NCBI RefSeq assembly: GCF_001540865.1
Contig: NC_033627.1
Location: 1,870,432-1,934,431, forward strand
Origin: Ananas comosus
Taxonomy: Eukaryota > Streptophyta > Magnoliopsida > Poales > Bromeliaceae
Direction of reading: 5' to 3'
DNA length: 64,000 bases
Numbering within the stretch: position 1 is the first letter of the stretch; every line of letters begins with the position of its first letter. The position numbers and the translations under genes were made by a program. Under the pieces are notes generated by a model. It did not search any database, was not told the origin of the DNA, and saw only the letters and a list, made by a program, of their open reading frames with translations. Positions 12,334 through 24,200 of the stretch are shown one piece after another.

Positions 12334-15300
12334 TTAAACAAAAGACCAGTTGACGAACATGAAAGCAAGGCAATGAGGAGAATCCTCTTCGTTGAGCACT
12401 TTCCACGCCACGGCCTGTTCGTACGACACCGGCCTCCCCATGCTCGACATGCAGATGCCTCCAGGCAGATAAGCAAAGCCCTAAAAGGAAGAGAGAATGA
12501 GCACTTCAATTCCAGAGAGTTCAACTTGTAAATCTCGAGTCTGGTGGAGGGATCAGGAGAGTGGAGAGTCTGATTTAACTACCTGTTGCATGATCTTGGG
12601 AAATTCGGAGCAGAGGGCCTTCCGACCGCTCTCGTCGAGAATTTTCTCAAGAGTAATATCTTGAAGAGCTATCAGGGTTGTCTCAAGCATATCCAGACCG
12701 GCTTGATTCGTGAAAGTAAACACGGGCGAAGCCTGCGAGAAAGCTGTAATTTTAGCAAACAAACGGTACGATACTAAATAATAAGTTACACAGAGCAAAG
12801 CTGTAGTAAGAGACTTGCCTTTAAAGAACAGCACATGATAGCATCAGAATGGTGCCACAGCAGCTTCAAAAGAGTGTCGTTGGTTTGCGAATCAGCTCGG
12901 AGGAGCTCCACACCAGTATGAAACCTGCCAAAAAAAACAAAAAACCAAAAAAATCATATAAAAGCAGTCAAGCATTCAGAAAGAAACTATACATTGCAAC
13001 TCCGTTGGCATTTTATATAAACTACATATAGAAACATTAGCATTAAAACAGAAAAATAAATTGCCCCAAGAATTATACAAAGGTGTTTCAACACCCACAA
13101 ATGTTCTCCGTACAATCAAAAATAGATATAATACCTGTAGCTCCTAGAAATCCACCTAGCCAAAGTATGAGCTTCAGGAAAGCCGGTGGGATGCTTCATA
13201 CCAATCTGAGCACCAAGGCGTGAAGGTGAAATAGCCATAGCCACCCTCTGTACTGACGCGACCACACTCCTAACATATTGTCTGGCCATTGCAGCAACAT
13301 TCTCTCGGAGGTGGTTCTCGTACATGAACTGAAATGCTATGGTAAGTACTGATCTCGAGTTGTATGCATTTGAAGTGTCATTAGGAGAGCGTGCCGCACC
13401 ACCGGATCCAACCTCAAGGGTAGATGCCAGGTCAAGTGTTCGAGTAGCAGTGGGTGCATCCTATAGTTCAAGTTAAGAGAGTAGGCATATCAGCACAGAA
13501 GAGAAAGCGATGGAAAATGTCAATGATAATTGCACCAAGGTATTAAATTTCAAACAAGGCACATCAAGTCATTTACACAACTGCAATTCAAATTAATTCC
13601 AATTAAAAGTAATCACTAGAAAGAAAAAGCTTAGAACTGGAAAAGGTAAAAAATTTATGTTAAGGCGATACTCAACTGTTTTAGCATCCAGGGGTATCAC
13701 ACGGAAACCAGAGGGTAGTAGAGGGGCATCGTCAGCAAAAGATTCATCAATGGGCGCAAAAACAAGCTGTGCACATGCACCAACAGCATTCTCATCCACT
13801 CCACTACATACCTGCCATAGTAAAAGAATTAGATGCACCAAACACATGCAGATGAATATATACACATGCAAGTATAATACAGACCTGTAGCAAATACATG
13901 TCTCTCGATAGAACAATGTCATCTTGATGGAACCCATGGCCTTCGAGCCTAATCACTTCCAAAAACTGCATTTTTCAAGGAGATATGTTACTGGAATTTG
14001 AAATCCTCGATATAACCAACTAGCAAATAAGCAGGCTATGATTGGAAATAATAAGAATTACCTCTTCATGCTCCACTGTATGTCCAAGAGGTAATATAAC
14101 CTGACTACCCAGAAAACCACTGCTAGACCTCAATCCAGGAAGTGCATATGGGCTGGCCCTCAGAGAGGCAGCAGAATAAGCATCAATACCACAGTCGGCC
14201 CACTCAGAGCGATGCTCCCTCAGGAAACGGACGAGTAGAGCAGGTGGAACATTCTACAGACCCGAAAGAGAAAACAAAAATACGTATTAAATCAAGATGC
14301 CCAAAAGAACACTAAAAATCTGAAACATCATGCAATCGAAAAGTTTCAGTGATAGACCTGAAGCAACATTGATGCCTTTGCGCATAAAACGCCACCGCCA
14401 TTAGCAGAAAAGAGTGGCGAACAGCTGATATTTGATCCAAAAAGTTTGTTAGGTGATGCATTGATAGCGATTGTAACATCCTCAACGCCATCGCTGTTTA
14501 TCAATGACCAACCATCATCAGCAAATCCATTCACAGCATCGTTGAATCCCCTGCAAATAACAACAAAGTTGCTTCAGTATCAAGTAAAAGAAATAGAGTC
14601 GCACAAAAAATAAAATATGCTACGAGACTAAATAAGGGGGTCGTTACTAACCTGCTAAGTCTCTGGCTGAAATTTCTTAGAACAGCAGGCTGACGACCTC
14701 CACCATACGGGATTTCACCGCTTGATTCTTGAGCGATTTGTCTAATATGACGCAATGCCTAGAAAATTACACAGGCAACCATTGAGTCGCTTTTCACATA
14801 AATCCTACAAAAAAGAATCCTAAGAAACAGCATAAGACGTACTGCAATTGTCATTTTCTGTGCAACAATCTTTGGTGACTCGTATAGGGGCCTGAGAACC
14901 TCAGGTACACTCCAAACCTACAGTAAACAAATCCCAAGAAAGACATTACCAATTGAGTAACAAATAAAAGTTCAACAGGATATGGAGTGAATATTCGTCA
15001 ACTCACATCCAGATCAACATGATCCACAATGTGAATCATGGAGCCGCCCCCCTCACATGGTCGAATCAGATAGCCGCTGGGAAGCATCTCAGCTCTCACA
15101 AAATTTGGAGCAGGAGGCCCAGAAGGGCCACCCGTCGAAGGTGTCAAGGATCTCTCACAAATCTGTGTAGCAAGATTAATTTTACTGATCACCAAAGGTA
15201 ACAGAACACCAAATAAAATAGTGAATCCCAATAACATAAGAGTACATAACTCCTATAATCACAAGGCACTTATGAGTCAATGTTATGTGCAAGGAAAATT

Positions 15301-17324
15301 AAATTGTACAAATAGAAACAGACATAATTCAATGGTAACAATAAATACCACAAGACTGCCATCTTCTAGACCAGTAGTGTATCTGAGCGTCCAAAAGTCC
15401 CTTGCCGCTGCCAAGGTAGTAGGAGCATAGGTCTACGAAATTTAAAACATTAGGAGCTCAAGAAAAACAAACTAATAGAGCAAGTACATAATATTATAAA
15501 GCTTTTGATGCTATCCTCCCAAGAACAGTGTACTGACCTGCATGTAGATAAGCTCAATATTTCCACCATTTCCAGTAGGAATTTCAGTTAACACATCATG
15601 GCAACGGCAATCGCGGAACCAAGATGGACGATCCTTGAGGATCTCCGCGACCTAAAACAGAAAGTCAAATATAAATCACTTTCATTTTAAAGTGCAAGGG
15701 AGAATCCACATGAACAACGACCTACCTTTGTGGGTTCAAGACTCACAAGGCCGCAAGCTCGCGCTGCTACCCCACTGCAATTGTGAGAAACAGCAATGAT
15801 TCCAATAGAATCCGGACCAGGCTACAACAAAACATATAACAAATTACACATTAATTCATCAACATAAGAAAGAATATGGATATTCAGCAAAACAGCATGT
15901 TCACAGTTTACTACCTTCATCCCAACCATCTGAACCCAATCGACAGCAGTTCCAGTCGCCTTGGATAGGAACTCTGCCAAGGTCTCCTCAGCTATTGCGA
16001 GTAGACTGCGTCGTAAAATGCAAAAAAAAAAAAAAAACACTCTCAAGTAAAAGATAAATAATCATAGGATCAAAGCAGTAAGAACTCATGATCAGTAAGA
16101 TTAATAATTACCCAGCTGGGTTGTTGGCATCCCTTTGAGGATGCTGAGGTGTTGGGTTTTGCTGTTGGTGGTGCTGACCACTTGTCACTACAGACTCACA
16201 GCTTGTGTCTGTAGTTGCCACAGAAGCCTGTAAACATTGCATATGCATCAGATACCTTATTTTGAAGAGTAAAAGCTAACAACTTTGAAACCACCAATCC
16301 ATACAAACAACACCATTTTTTCTCTGAATTTAATGAAAAGTCAAAGGTGATTAAATATGACAAGATGATGAATGGGTCATATATTGTTCATTATTCTGCT
16401 AAGGCTGCACATGAAAATGACACTGCCTATAAAAATGGAACACATTTCAAACTTGCCCAATATAAGACAAGTTATGAAAACTGTGCAAATATAAAAGCCG
16501 CGCACATGGTGAAAACCAGAAAATAGGTTCTTTTGGATGCCACAATGTATAAGAAGCTAAAACAGCATAAGTAAACTTACCAACAAAAGCTAAAAAAAAG
16601 AGTTTAATAGGAATGATCACATATTGTACCCATGAAAAAAAAAAAAAAAAAAAAGAAGAGAGCCTCACAGTGTGAAGTTGCTGGCGCATGTAGCCATTCT
16701 CATAGACAAGGTGAGACACCTGCTTCTGTAGCCGGTCATTTTCCTCCATCAACAGCTTGTTCATCGCAGATAGCTTGCGATTCACAGTTTGAAGACGAGA
16801 GGCCTCCTTCCTCTGCTTCTCGCGACATCTTCGGTAAGCACAATAACCAACATTAACTCCAAAAGAAAAAAAGATCGCTATTTGGACTAAGAAAATACTG
16901 TTTTTGTTAGAGACAAAGTGAAAAAAATAATAATGATGATGAGGGTGAATAGTATTAAAACCCAGCTAATCCCTTGTTTTTCAGGTCATTTTCCACAATA
17001 AAGTCAACACATTTAGTACTAAAACCCTCATAGGAACACCAAATCGGAGCAGGCCCTGGACACAACCCTAAAAAAAACAAATTTTGACGTGGTACAAAAC
17101 CCTAAAACCCCAAGAAATTAGGGCACAAATCGCTCACCTGCGGTTCTGGAACCAAACCTTGATCTGCTTGGGCTCGATGTTCGCGAGGACGGGGCACTCC
17201 CGGATAAGCTGTTGCCGCCGCATCGAGCTCGGCTTAGGGCACTCGGTGTAGACCCTCTCGAGCGCCTCCACCTGCTCCGGCGTGTACCGCACGTACTTCC
17301 CCGCGTCTATTTGCTGCTGCGACA

Positions 17325-17362
<38 letters not shown>

Positions 17363-17403
17363 CCGGCGCCCTTCTCCTTCCCCGCGACCACCATCGCCGC
17401 CAT
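12334..17403 (-). CDS. Class III HD-ZIP transcription factor (ATHB8/ATHB15/REV family)
   Basis: Nuclear DNA-binding regulator of vascular, meristem and leaf-polarity development. I rebuilt 18 exons in frame (minus): 17138-17403, 16669-16828, 16112-16227, 15915-16005, 15726-15821, 15538-15651, 15349-15432, 15162 down to 15007, 14843-14917, 14652-14758, 14358-14550, 14062-14253, 13885-13965, 13677-13811, 13135-13460, 12819-12924, 12583-12732, 12334-12480. They total 864 residues, matching the family's 18 exons and about 840-870 aa. Domains: alanine tract (about 15-26), homeodomain (about 34-95, IKVWFQNRR), leucine zipper (about 95-130, MNKLLMEENDRL), START (about 165-385, starting near LLAIAEETLAEF), C-terminal MEKHLA ending FMFVNWSFV. 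The miR165/166 target lies in START. Start 17403 (MAAMVV) is preferred; an in-frame ATG at 17463 would add 20 residues. The C-terminus looks closest to the ATHB8/15 clade, but that is tentative. Confidence 0.95.
12733..12818 (-). other. GC-AG intron in the HD-ZIP III gene
   Basis: The exon ending SLK stops at AAG followed by GCAAGT, not GT. The next exon opens GCTTCGCCC after a normal CAG. Only this GC donor keeps the conserved SLK-A-PVFTF frame. GC-AG introns with AG|GCAAGT are a known minor class of U2 introns. Confidence 0.85.
15812..15925 (-). promoter_or_regulatory. miR165/166 target site, split by an intron
   Basis: In the spliced message the exon end TTGGGATGAAG (15915-15925) joins CCTGGTCCGG (15812-15821). 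This gives the complementary site known in HD-ZIP III mRNAs, coding V-G-M-K-P-G-P at about residues 208-214 in the START domain. The intron 15822-15914 (93 bp) separates the two halves, so the genomic DNA has no intact site. By family knowledge, miR165/166 cleaves here to restrict the transcript to the upper side of leaves and to vascular and meristem domains. Confidence 0.95.
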
Positions 17404-17575
17404 GTCCCCACCCGTTTCCCTTCCAACGGAGAAGATCCCGCGCCCAAACCCTAGAAAACCCAAACCCCGCTCTTCTTCCGAACCCTCGGCAGTGGCGGGA
17501 GCCCAGCGCCTCCTCGCTCCCGCATCACCGAGCTCCCAACACCCTCCTCCCTCTGCCCCTTCGTTCCGACAGAAC

Positions 17576-17600
17576 GTAAAACCCTAACCCTAACCCTAGC
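17576..17600 (-). promoter_or_regulatory. Telo-box (interstitial telomere-like) tract
   Basis: The plus strand reads AAAACCCTAACCC followed by TAACCCTAG, that is, three CCCTAA-type units about 175-195 bp upstream of the HD-ZIP III ATG. Telo-boxes (AAACCCTA) are known binding sites for TRB proteins in plant promoters and leaders. Function here is inferred. Confidence 0.7.
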
Positions 17601-17651
17601 TCCCCCTTCGCACTCCCCTATCACCCATTATAATTATAATGTAGCGAGAGC

Positions 17652-17654
<3 letters not shown>

Positions 17655-17691
<37 letters not shown>
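17655..17691. repeat. (GA)n microsatellite in HD-ZIP III leader
   Basis: An uninterrupted GA run, seen directly. The corresponding place in the noisy duplicate (about 25826-25976) is much longer and interrupted. Confidence 0.9.
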
Positions 17692-17695
<4 letters not shown>

Positions 17696-17838
17696 GGGCA
17701 CGGGGAGAATTTTTTATTGGGAGGGGTTTCTTTGCATTTTTGTCGATACCTTTTACTGTTTAGTCTATTTATTTATTAAGGTCTTCTATTCTTTTGAAGG
17801 AGAGGTTAGAGGGGTTTTTTTTTTTTTTTTTTTTTTTT

Positions 17839-17853
17839 NNNNNNNNNNNNNNN
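17839..17853. other. Assembly gap, 15 N inside poly-T
   Basis: Fifteen N flanked on both sides by long T runs (about 17814-17876). It is a homopolymer gap of uncertain true length. ORFs reported across it are not real. Confidence 0.99.
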
Positions 17854-17876
17854 TTTTTTTTTTTTTTTTTTTTTTT

Positions 17877-20508
17877 GGTAAAATTCGTAAATTTTGAGGG
17901 GTTTTCTTTTTTTTTTGGAGTTGTTTTGGGGCATCTCACAGCTGCAGCAGCAGTAGCTGCGGCCCTTGCTGCTGCTGCTGCTGCACTGTTGCAATGTAAA
18001 AAAATATTTAAAAAAAAAGAAAAGTGAGTTGTGCCTTTTCTTTTTATAAGAGTTTTAAATTTGACATTTATGGAATCTGTTCCTTAAATCAGTATTTTAC
18101 ATCTACATATGGGTTTGTAAATGTATACGTATGTGTGTGTATATATATGGGGCATGCATGATCTGTATGGGGATGATGGTGTTGGGGTCATGCACAACAT
18201 GATGTGGCCCCATGTCACCTACTTGTGTAATTTACATGCATGCACTCTGTTTATTTCTACTGTAAAAAGAAGAGCATAATTTCATTCAGAAGCAATTTTA
18301 TGAGTTTTTCTTCAGACAATTTGCTGATCTATATAATTCATCTCGCGTTCAAAATTTAAAAGTTTATTCTAATATAGAAACCTTCTATTTTTCGTTGAGT
18401 TCCCTTTAATTTCGTCATTTAATATGATGGTAAAATTTTACTAAAAAATTTTCTAAATTAAAATAAATTATAATGTTTATCTGACTCGCAACGATAACTC
18501 ATTAAGGAGCTCTCAACGAAGTTGCGTCCTTATAAAATTACAACTTTAATTTAAGAATTATAATCCTATATCTTTACAGTTTTTTTAAAAAAAAATTTCT
18601 CACAATAAGTTGAACATTAAACTAAAGTCCTCTTTTGAGTAATTTATGCATGATCAATATCCAAAAAGAAATATTAATCATACCAGCTAAATAGTTAGAA
18701 AATAGAGGAGAATTAATGTGTGAGGCGAGATCTGTATCAATTCAATGTTTAGGCGTTGATTGATCTAACTGAATTATAATTTACAAATAATATATATGTA
18801 GAGTTATAGTAGTAATAATAAAACCTTACATAAGAATTTATATTGTTTTTGGGACTCAAAACTCATTTTATGAGATATTGGATAAATCATGAGTAATATT
18901 GATCACATGCATGATCTACTTACACACATGATTCTCAAAATATTCATGTTAATAATAATGGTACATGAGATGATGTTTTTGACAAAGTAATTCGTCATCT
19001 CTTTACATCAAATTCATGTGACAAGTGAATAGCTTCCTTTTTTAATTTTTTTTTTTTTTTTTTTGGCCTTTTGCTTTTACATTACTAAAATTCGATCATA
19101 TTACGCATAAAAGAGAATCTATTTATTAGTTCATGCTTTTACTATGAAGTGATCACATGAATCATCCAATAAAATTTAAAAAATCCAAAATCCTTAGCAA
19201 AATCCGTAACGTGTGATCTCACTAATGGTAAATTTTTTTTTTTAGAGATAGATAATATGCTACCCACTTCGTTTATTTTATTTAAAAATAAACTTAGTCG
19301 AAAATGCGAATCAATTAGGATTCAAATTTGAAAAACAGTGTACTTAAAAATTTTAAAAAACACCAAACCACCACCACCAATTATGTTTTTTTTTATTTTA
19401 GTGAAAGCTAAAAGTGAATTTCTAAACCATTAAAAGATAAATTAAATTAAGTTAATGCCTTTTCTTTCTACAGAAATTTATATTACTGTAACTTCACTAA
19501 AAAGCTTTATTAATTAAGATACCATCTTAATGATAAAAATAAACCAGTAAAATTTATTTAATCTTTATTAACACTCTTCCAGCAATTATTTACTTCTACA
19601 CACTGCAATAGAGTATAAGTTATAATTAATTAAGAAAAAAATCTGTAAATTATATGAACGTAAATTTTTTTGTTTAAAGCAAATTTTATTGATTGAGACC
19701 GTGGTGTCTCTAGTGATTATTTAGCTGACGAAACTATGAATCATTAATTAACTAGGATCGGAATCATAATGTGATTATGAGAGGAAAATCAACTAAAATG
19801 TAAGAATATTTATGAAAATAATTCTATTTCAAAATTAACTTGTAGGTTTTATTAATGCATTTTTAATTTATTATACTTTTTTTTACAGCGGGACCCACAA
19901 AAGTATATATGTACAATGATCACTTTTTACCTGTAAAGGCCTATAACGAGACTACGTAGGCAGCCGAAGCCAAATCCCAACCGTCCAATCAAAAACCATC
20001 CTCGAATCCAACGGCCAAGATCTCTCATCTCGCCACAATAATTAACCCGAATCTCTGCATCAAATGCAACGAGATCTTTTACCCTCTCTTCTTCGTTTTA
20101 CCTTTTATTATTATTATTATTATTATGGATTAATTTCAATGGATTTATATATACTTAATAATATATATTATATATAATATATTATAAGTGAATTGATAAA
20201 GTCTCCTATAAAATTAATTTCACTCATATTTTGCTATAAATCATTATATTTATCAAATATTCCCTGTCGTTAGAATCGTTAGAAATTTATTCACCATAAA
20301 TTAAAATATTAATTTTGATTAATTTTGATATTTTTATTCTCTATAATTAAAAAATATATCTGTGATGACAAATATAAACATATAAATTAATTTGTAACAA
20401 CAATAAATCAGAAAAATATATTTAAAAATATTAAAATGAAAAGTTGAACTTTAACTCTATTATTATTTACTATTATGTTTGTCTCACAAAAGTGAATAAA
20501 AAGATCGA

Positions 20509-20544
<36 letters not shown>

Positions 20545-21255
20545 AGAGAAGAGAGAGGAGAGAGAGAGAGAGGAGGAGATTTTGTTTGTTTTCACATCCG
20601 TAAATGCAATGCTTTTGCTCGTCGTTGCGTTTTGTGGCGCGTATCCCCGTGCAAAGTTGTTTGTTTTTTTTTTTTTTTTTTTTGAATTCCTACTACTGCA
20701 TATTTTTTTTGTGTGCGTTGGTCTCTTATATCAATTTGACCAAATGAAAGACAACAGGACAGGACGAACTATTTTCCCTAGACCGCGTCCACCACGTCAT
20801 CTGTGGAACCACCACAATTGGTTACTTCTTAAACCTTGTTAAATGTATTCCTGATCGTATTTTATGTTAGATCGAGTTTTTGATGACAAGGTTGCGAATT
20901 TCGATTCTCAGCTGTATAATAACGCTTTTTGATTCTTAGATGGATCATTTAGATAAGATACTATTGTACAAACAGTAATTTTTAAACACCAATTAAAAAA
21001 TTTCTCTTTCATTACCGTATGTGATATAATTCATTTGATATTCATCATGCTACTTCTATCCTTTATATTTTTTCGATAACGAACGCTACATAATTTATAT
21101 AATACCGAGTTATAATACAGATATAAAAATCGTGTTCTGAATTTTTAGCATTTATGGATGAAGCTGTGGAACTGGTTCATAAACAGTTTTTGATAGGGGA
21201 TAATGTTATGCGAGAGATTAATGAGCTTTTTTCCTTAAAAAAAGAATATTATGAG
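17877..21255. other. Gene-free AT-rich region upstream of HD-ZIP III
   Basis: No gene is seen. It contains short alanine-like CTG/GCA repeats at about 17942-17982, TTA repeats at about 20107-20125, and a GA-rich tract at 20514-20573. It may hold distal regulatory sequence of the HD-ZIP III gene. The whole region recurs, noisily, at about 25.9-29.6 kb. Confidence 0.6.
20514..20573. repeat. GA-rich microsatellite
   Basis: GA/GAA run seen directly. Its counterpart in the duplicate is at about 28847-28910. Confidence 0.9.
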
Positions 21256-21280
21256 NNNNNNNNNNNNNNNNNNNNNNNNN
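21256..21280. other. Assembly gap of exactly 25 N
   Basis: Exactly 25 N stand between the end of the clean sequence and the start of the noisy duplicate. A fixed-length run such as this is what some long-read gap-filling programs write when a gap is overfilled, that is, when read ends extend into it without joining. Confidence 0.99.
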
Positions 21281-24200
21281 AAGAGAGATGAAATACCATA
21301 GCCACCCTCTGTACGACGCGACCACACCTAACCTAATTGCTGGCCATTGCAGCAACATCTCTCGAGGTGTTCTCGTACATGAACGTGAAATGCTATGTAA
21401 GTAGCTTGATCATCGAGTTGTATGCATTTGAAGTGTCATTAGGAGAAGCCGTGCCGCACCACGATTCCAACTCAGGTATGATGCCAGGTCAAGTGTCGAT
21501 TGTATCAGTGGTGCATCCTATTAGTTCAAGTTAAGAGAGTAGGCATATCAGCAAGAAGATGAGCGATGGAAAAATGTCAAATGATAATTGCACCAAGGAT
21601 TAAATTTCCCAACAAGGGCAGCATCAAAGTCATTACACTAACTGCAATCAAATAATTCCAAATTAAAATAATCACTAAGAAAGAAAAAGGTCTTAGAATG
21701 GAAAATAAGGTAAAAAATTTATTTAAGGCGATACTCAACTTTTTTAGAGCATCCAGGGGTATCACACGGAAACCAGAGGGTAGGTAGAGGGCATCGTCAA
21801 GATAAAGATTCATCAATGGCGCAAAAACCAAGCTGTGCACAGATGCACACAACAGCATTCTCATCCACTCCACTACATACGCTGCCAAATAGTTAAAGAT
21901 TCAGATGCACCAAACACATGCAGAATGAATATATAACACATGCAAGTATAATACAGACCTGTAGCATAATACATTCCATCTCGATAGAACAATGTCATCA
22001 TTGAATGGATACCGCAATGGCGCCTTCGATCCCTAATGCCTTCCAAAAACTGCATTTTCAAGGGAGATATGTTACTGGGATTGAAATCCCTCGATATAAC
22101 AACTAGCAAATAAGCAGGCATATTGATTGGAAATAATAAAATTACCTCTCATGCTCCACTGTAGTCCAAGAGGTATAAGCCTGACTACCCGAAACCACTG
22201 CTAGAGCCTCCAAATCCAGGAAGTGCATATGAGGCTGGCCCTCCAGAAGAGCACAGATATAAGCATCAATACCAACAGTCGGCCCACTCAGACGGCGATG
22301 CCCCTCAGGAAACGACGAGTAGAGCAGGTGGAAACATTCTTATCAGACCCAAAGAGAAAACAAAATACTACGTATTACAACAAATGCCCAAAGAACACTA
22401 AAAATCTGAAACAATCATGCAAGTCCGAAAAGTTTCCGTTGATAGACTGAAGCAACTTGATCCTTTGCGCATAAAACGCACCAGCCATTAGCAGAAAAGA
22501 GTGGCGAACAGCTGATATTGATCCAAAAAAGTTTGTTAGGTGATGCATTGATAGCGATTGTAAGTCAACTGCCATCGCTGTTTACAAATGACCAACCTCA
22601 AGCAAATCATTCACAGCATCGTGATCCCCTGCAATAACAACAAAGTTGCTTCAGTATCAAAGTAAAAGAAATGAGACGTCGCTCAAAAAAGATAAAATGA
22701 TGCTACGAATCTAAATACGGGTCGTTAATAACCTGCTAATTCTCTGCTGAAATTCCTTAAGAACCAGCAATGGACTGACCGACCACCCAGCAACATACGG
22801 ATTTTCAATCCGCTTGATCTTAGCCGATTTGTCTAATATGACGCAATCCCTAAAAATTACACAGGCATACCATTGAGTCTGCTTTTCACAAAAATCTTCT
22901 ACAAAAAGAATCGCTAAAAACACAAAGTGACGTTACTGTCAATTTCATTTTCTTGTGCAACACTTTTGGTGACGTAAATAGGGCCTGAGAACCCAGTCTC
23001 AGATACCTACCAGAAACTAAAGTACACCAAAGTCAAGACAAACATTACCATATGAGTAACAAATAAAAGTTCAACCAGATATGGAGTGAATTATTCGTGC
23101 AAACTCACATCAGATCAACAATGATCCACAAATATGAATCATGGAGCCGCCGCCTCACCATGGTCGAATCAGATAGAGCTTGTGAATCATCTTCCAGATC
23201 TCCAAAATCTTGGAGGCCAGAGGCCCAGAAGGGCACCGCGTCGAAGGTGTCAAGGCTCTCTCACAAATCTGTGTAGCAAGATTTAATTCTTACGATACAC
23301 GCAAAGTAACAGAATCAGACCAGAATAAAAATGTGGAATCCCAATAACATAAGATACAATAACTCCTATTAATGCACAAGGCAACTGTATAGTCTAATGT
23401 TATGTGCCAAGCGAAAATTAAATTTGTACAAAAAAAGCAGACTATATATTCAATTGTAAAATAAATCCACAAGACTGCCATCTTCTACGAACCAGTAAGT
23501 GTATCTGAGCGTCCCAAAAGTCCCTCCGCTGCCTAAGTAGTACGGAGCATAGGTCTACGAAATTTAAAACATTAGGACTCAAGAAAAGACAATACTAATA
23601 GAGCAAGTACATAATATTATTTATAAAGCTTTGTATGGCTATTCCTCGCGAAGAACAGTGTACTGACTGCATGTTAGATAAGCTCAATATTCCAGCCCAT
23701 TCCATTGGAATTTTCAGTAACACATCATGGCACAGGCGGCGGGGGCAACCAATCGCGAACCAAGATGGACGATCCTTGAGGATCTCCCGCACCGTAAAAC
23801 AAGAAAGTCAAATATAACATCACTTTCATTTTAAAAGTGCAAGGAGAAATCCACCAGAACAACGACCTACTTGTGTGTGGTTCAATAGACGTCACAAGGG
23901 ACCAAGGCCGCGCTACCCACTGCAATTGTGAGACCACATCAGCAATGATCCAATAAGAATCCGGGACCAGGCTACCAACAAAACATATAACAAATTACAC
24001 ATTAATTGACATTCAACAATAAAAAGCATATGATATGCCACAAAAGCAGCATGTTCACAGTTACTACTCATCCAACCATGTTGAACTCCATCGACATGAC
24101 AGTTCAGTCGCTTGGATAGGAACTCTGCCAACGGTCTCCTCAGGCTATTGCGAGTAGCCTGCGTCGTAAAATGCAAAAAAAAAAAAAAAACACTCTCAAG

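Larger units (their letters stand above)
17404..17760 (-). promoter_or_regulatory. HD-ZIP III leader/proximal promoter with telo-box tract and GA repeat
   Basis: Upstream of the ATG are a C-rich stretch (sense strand G-rich), a telomere-like tract at 17576-17600 and a GA microsatellite at 17655-17691 (CT on the sense strand). Such CT runs are common in plant 5' leaders. The transcription start is not fixed. Confidence 0.5.

Noticed and set aside
17212..17587. Plus-strand Arg- or Ala-rich ORFs
   Set aside because: Antisense translations of the HD-ZIP III GCC repeat and its C-rich leader.
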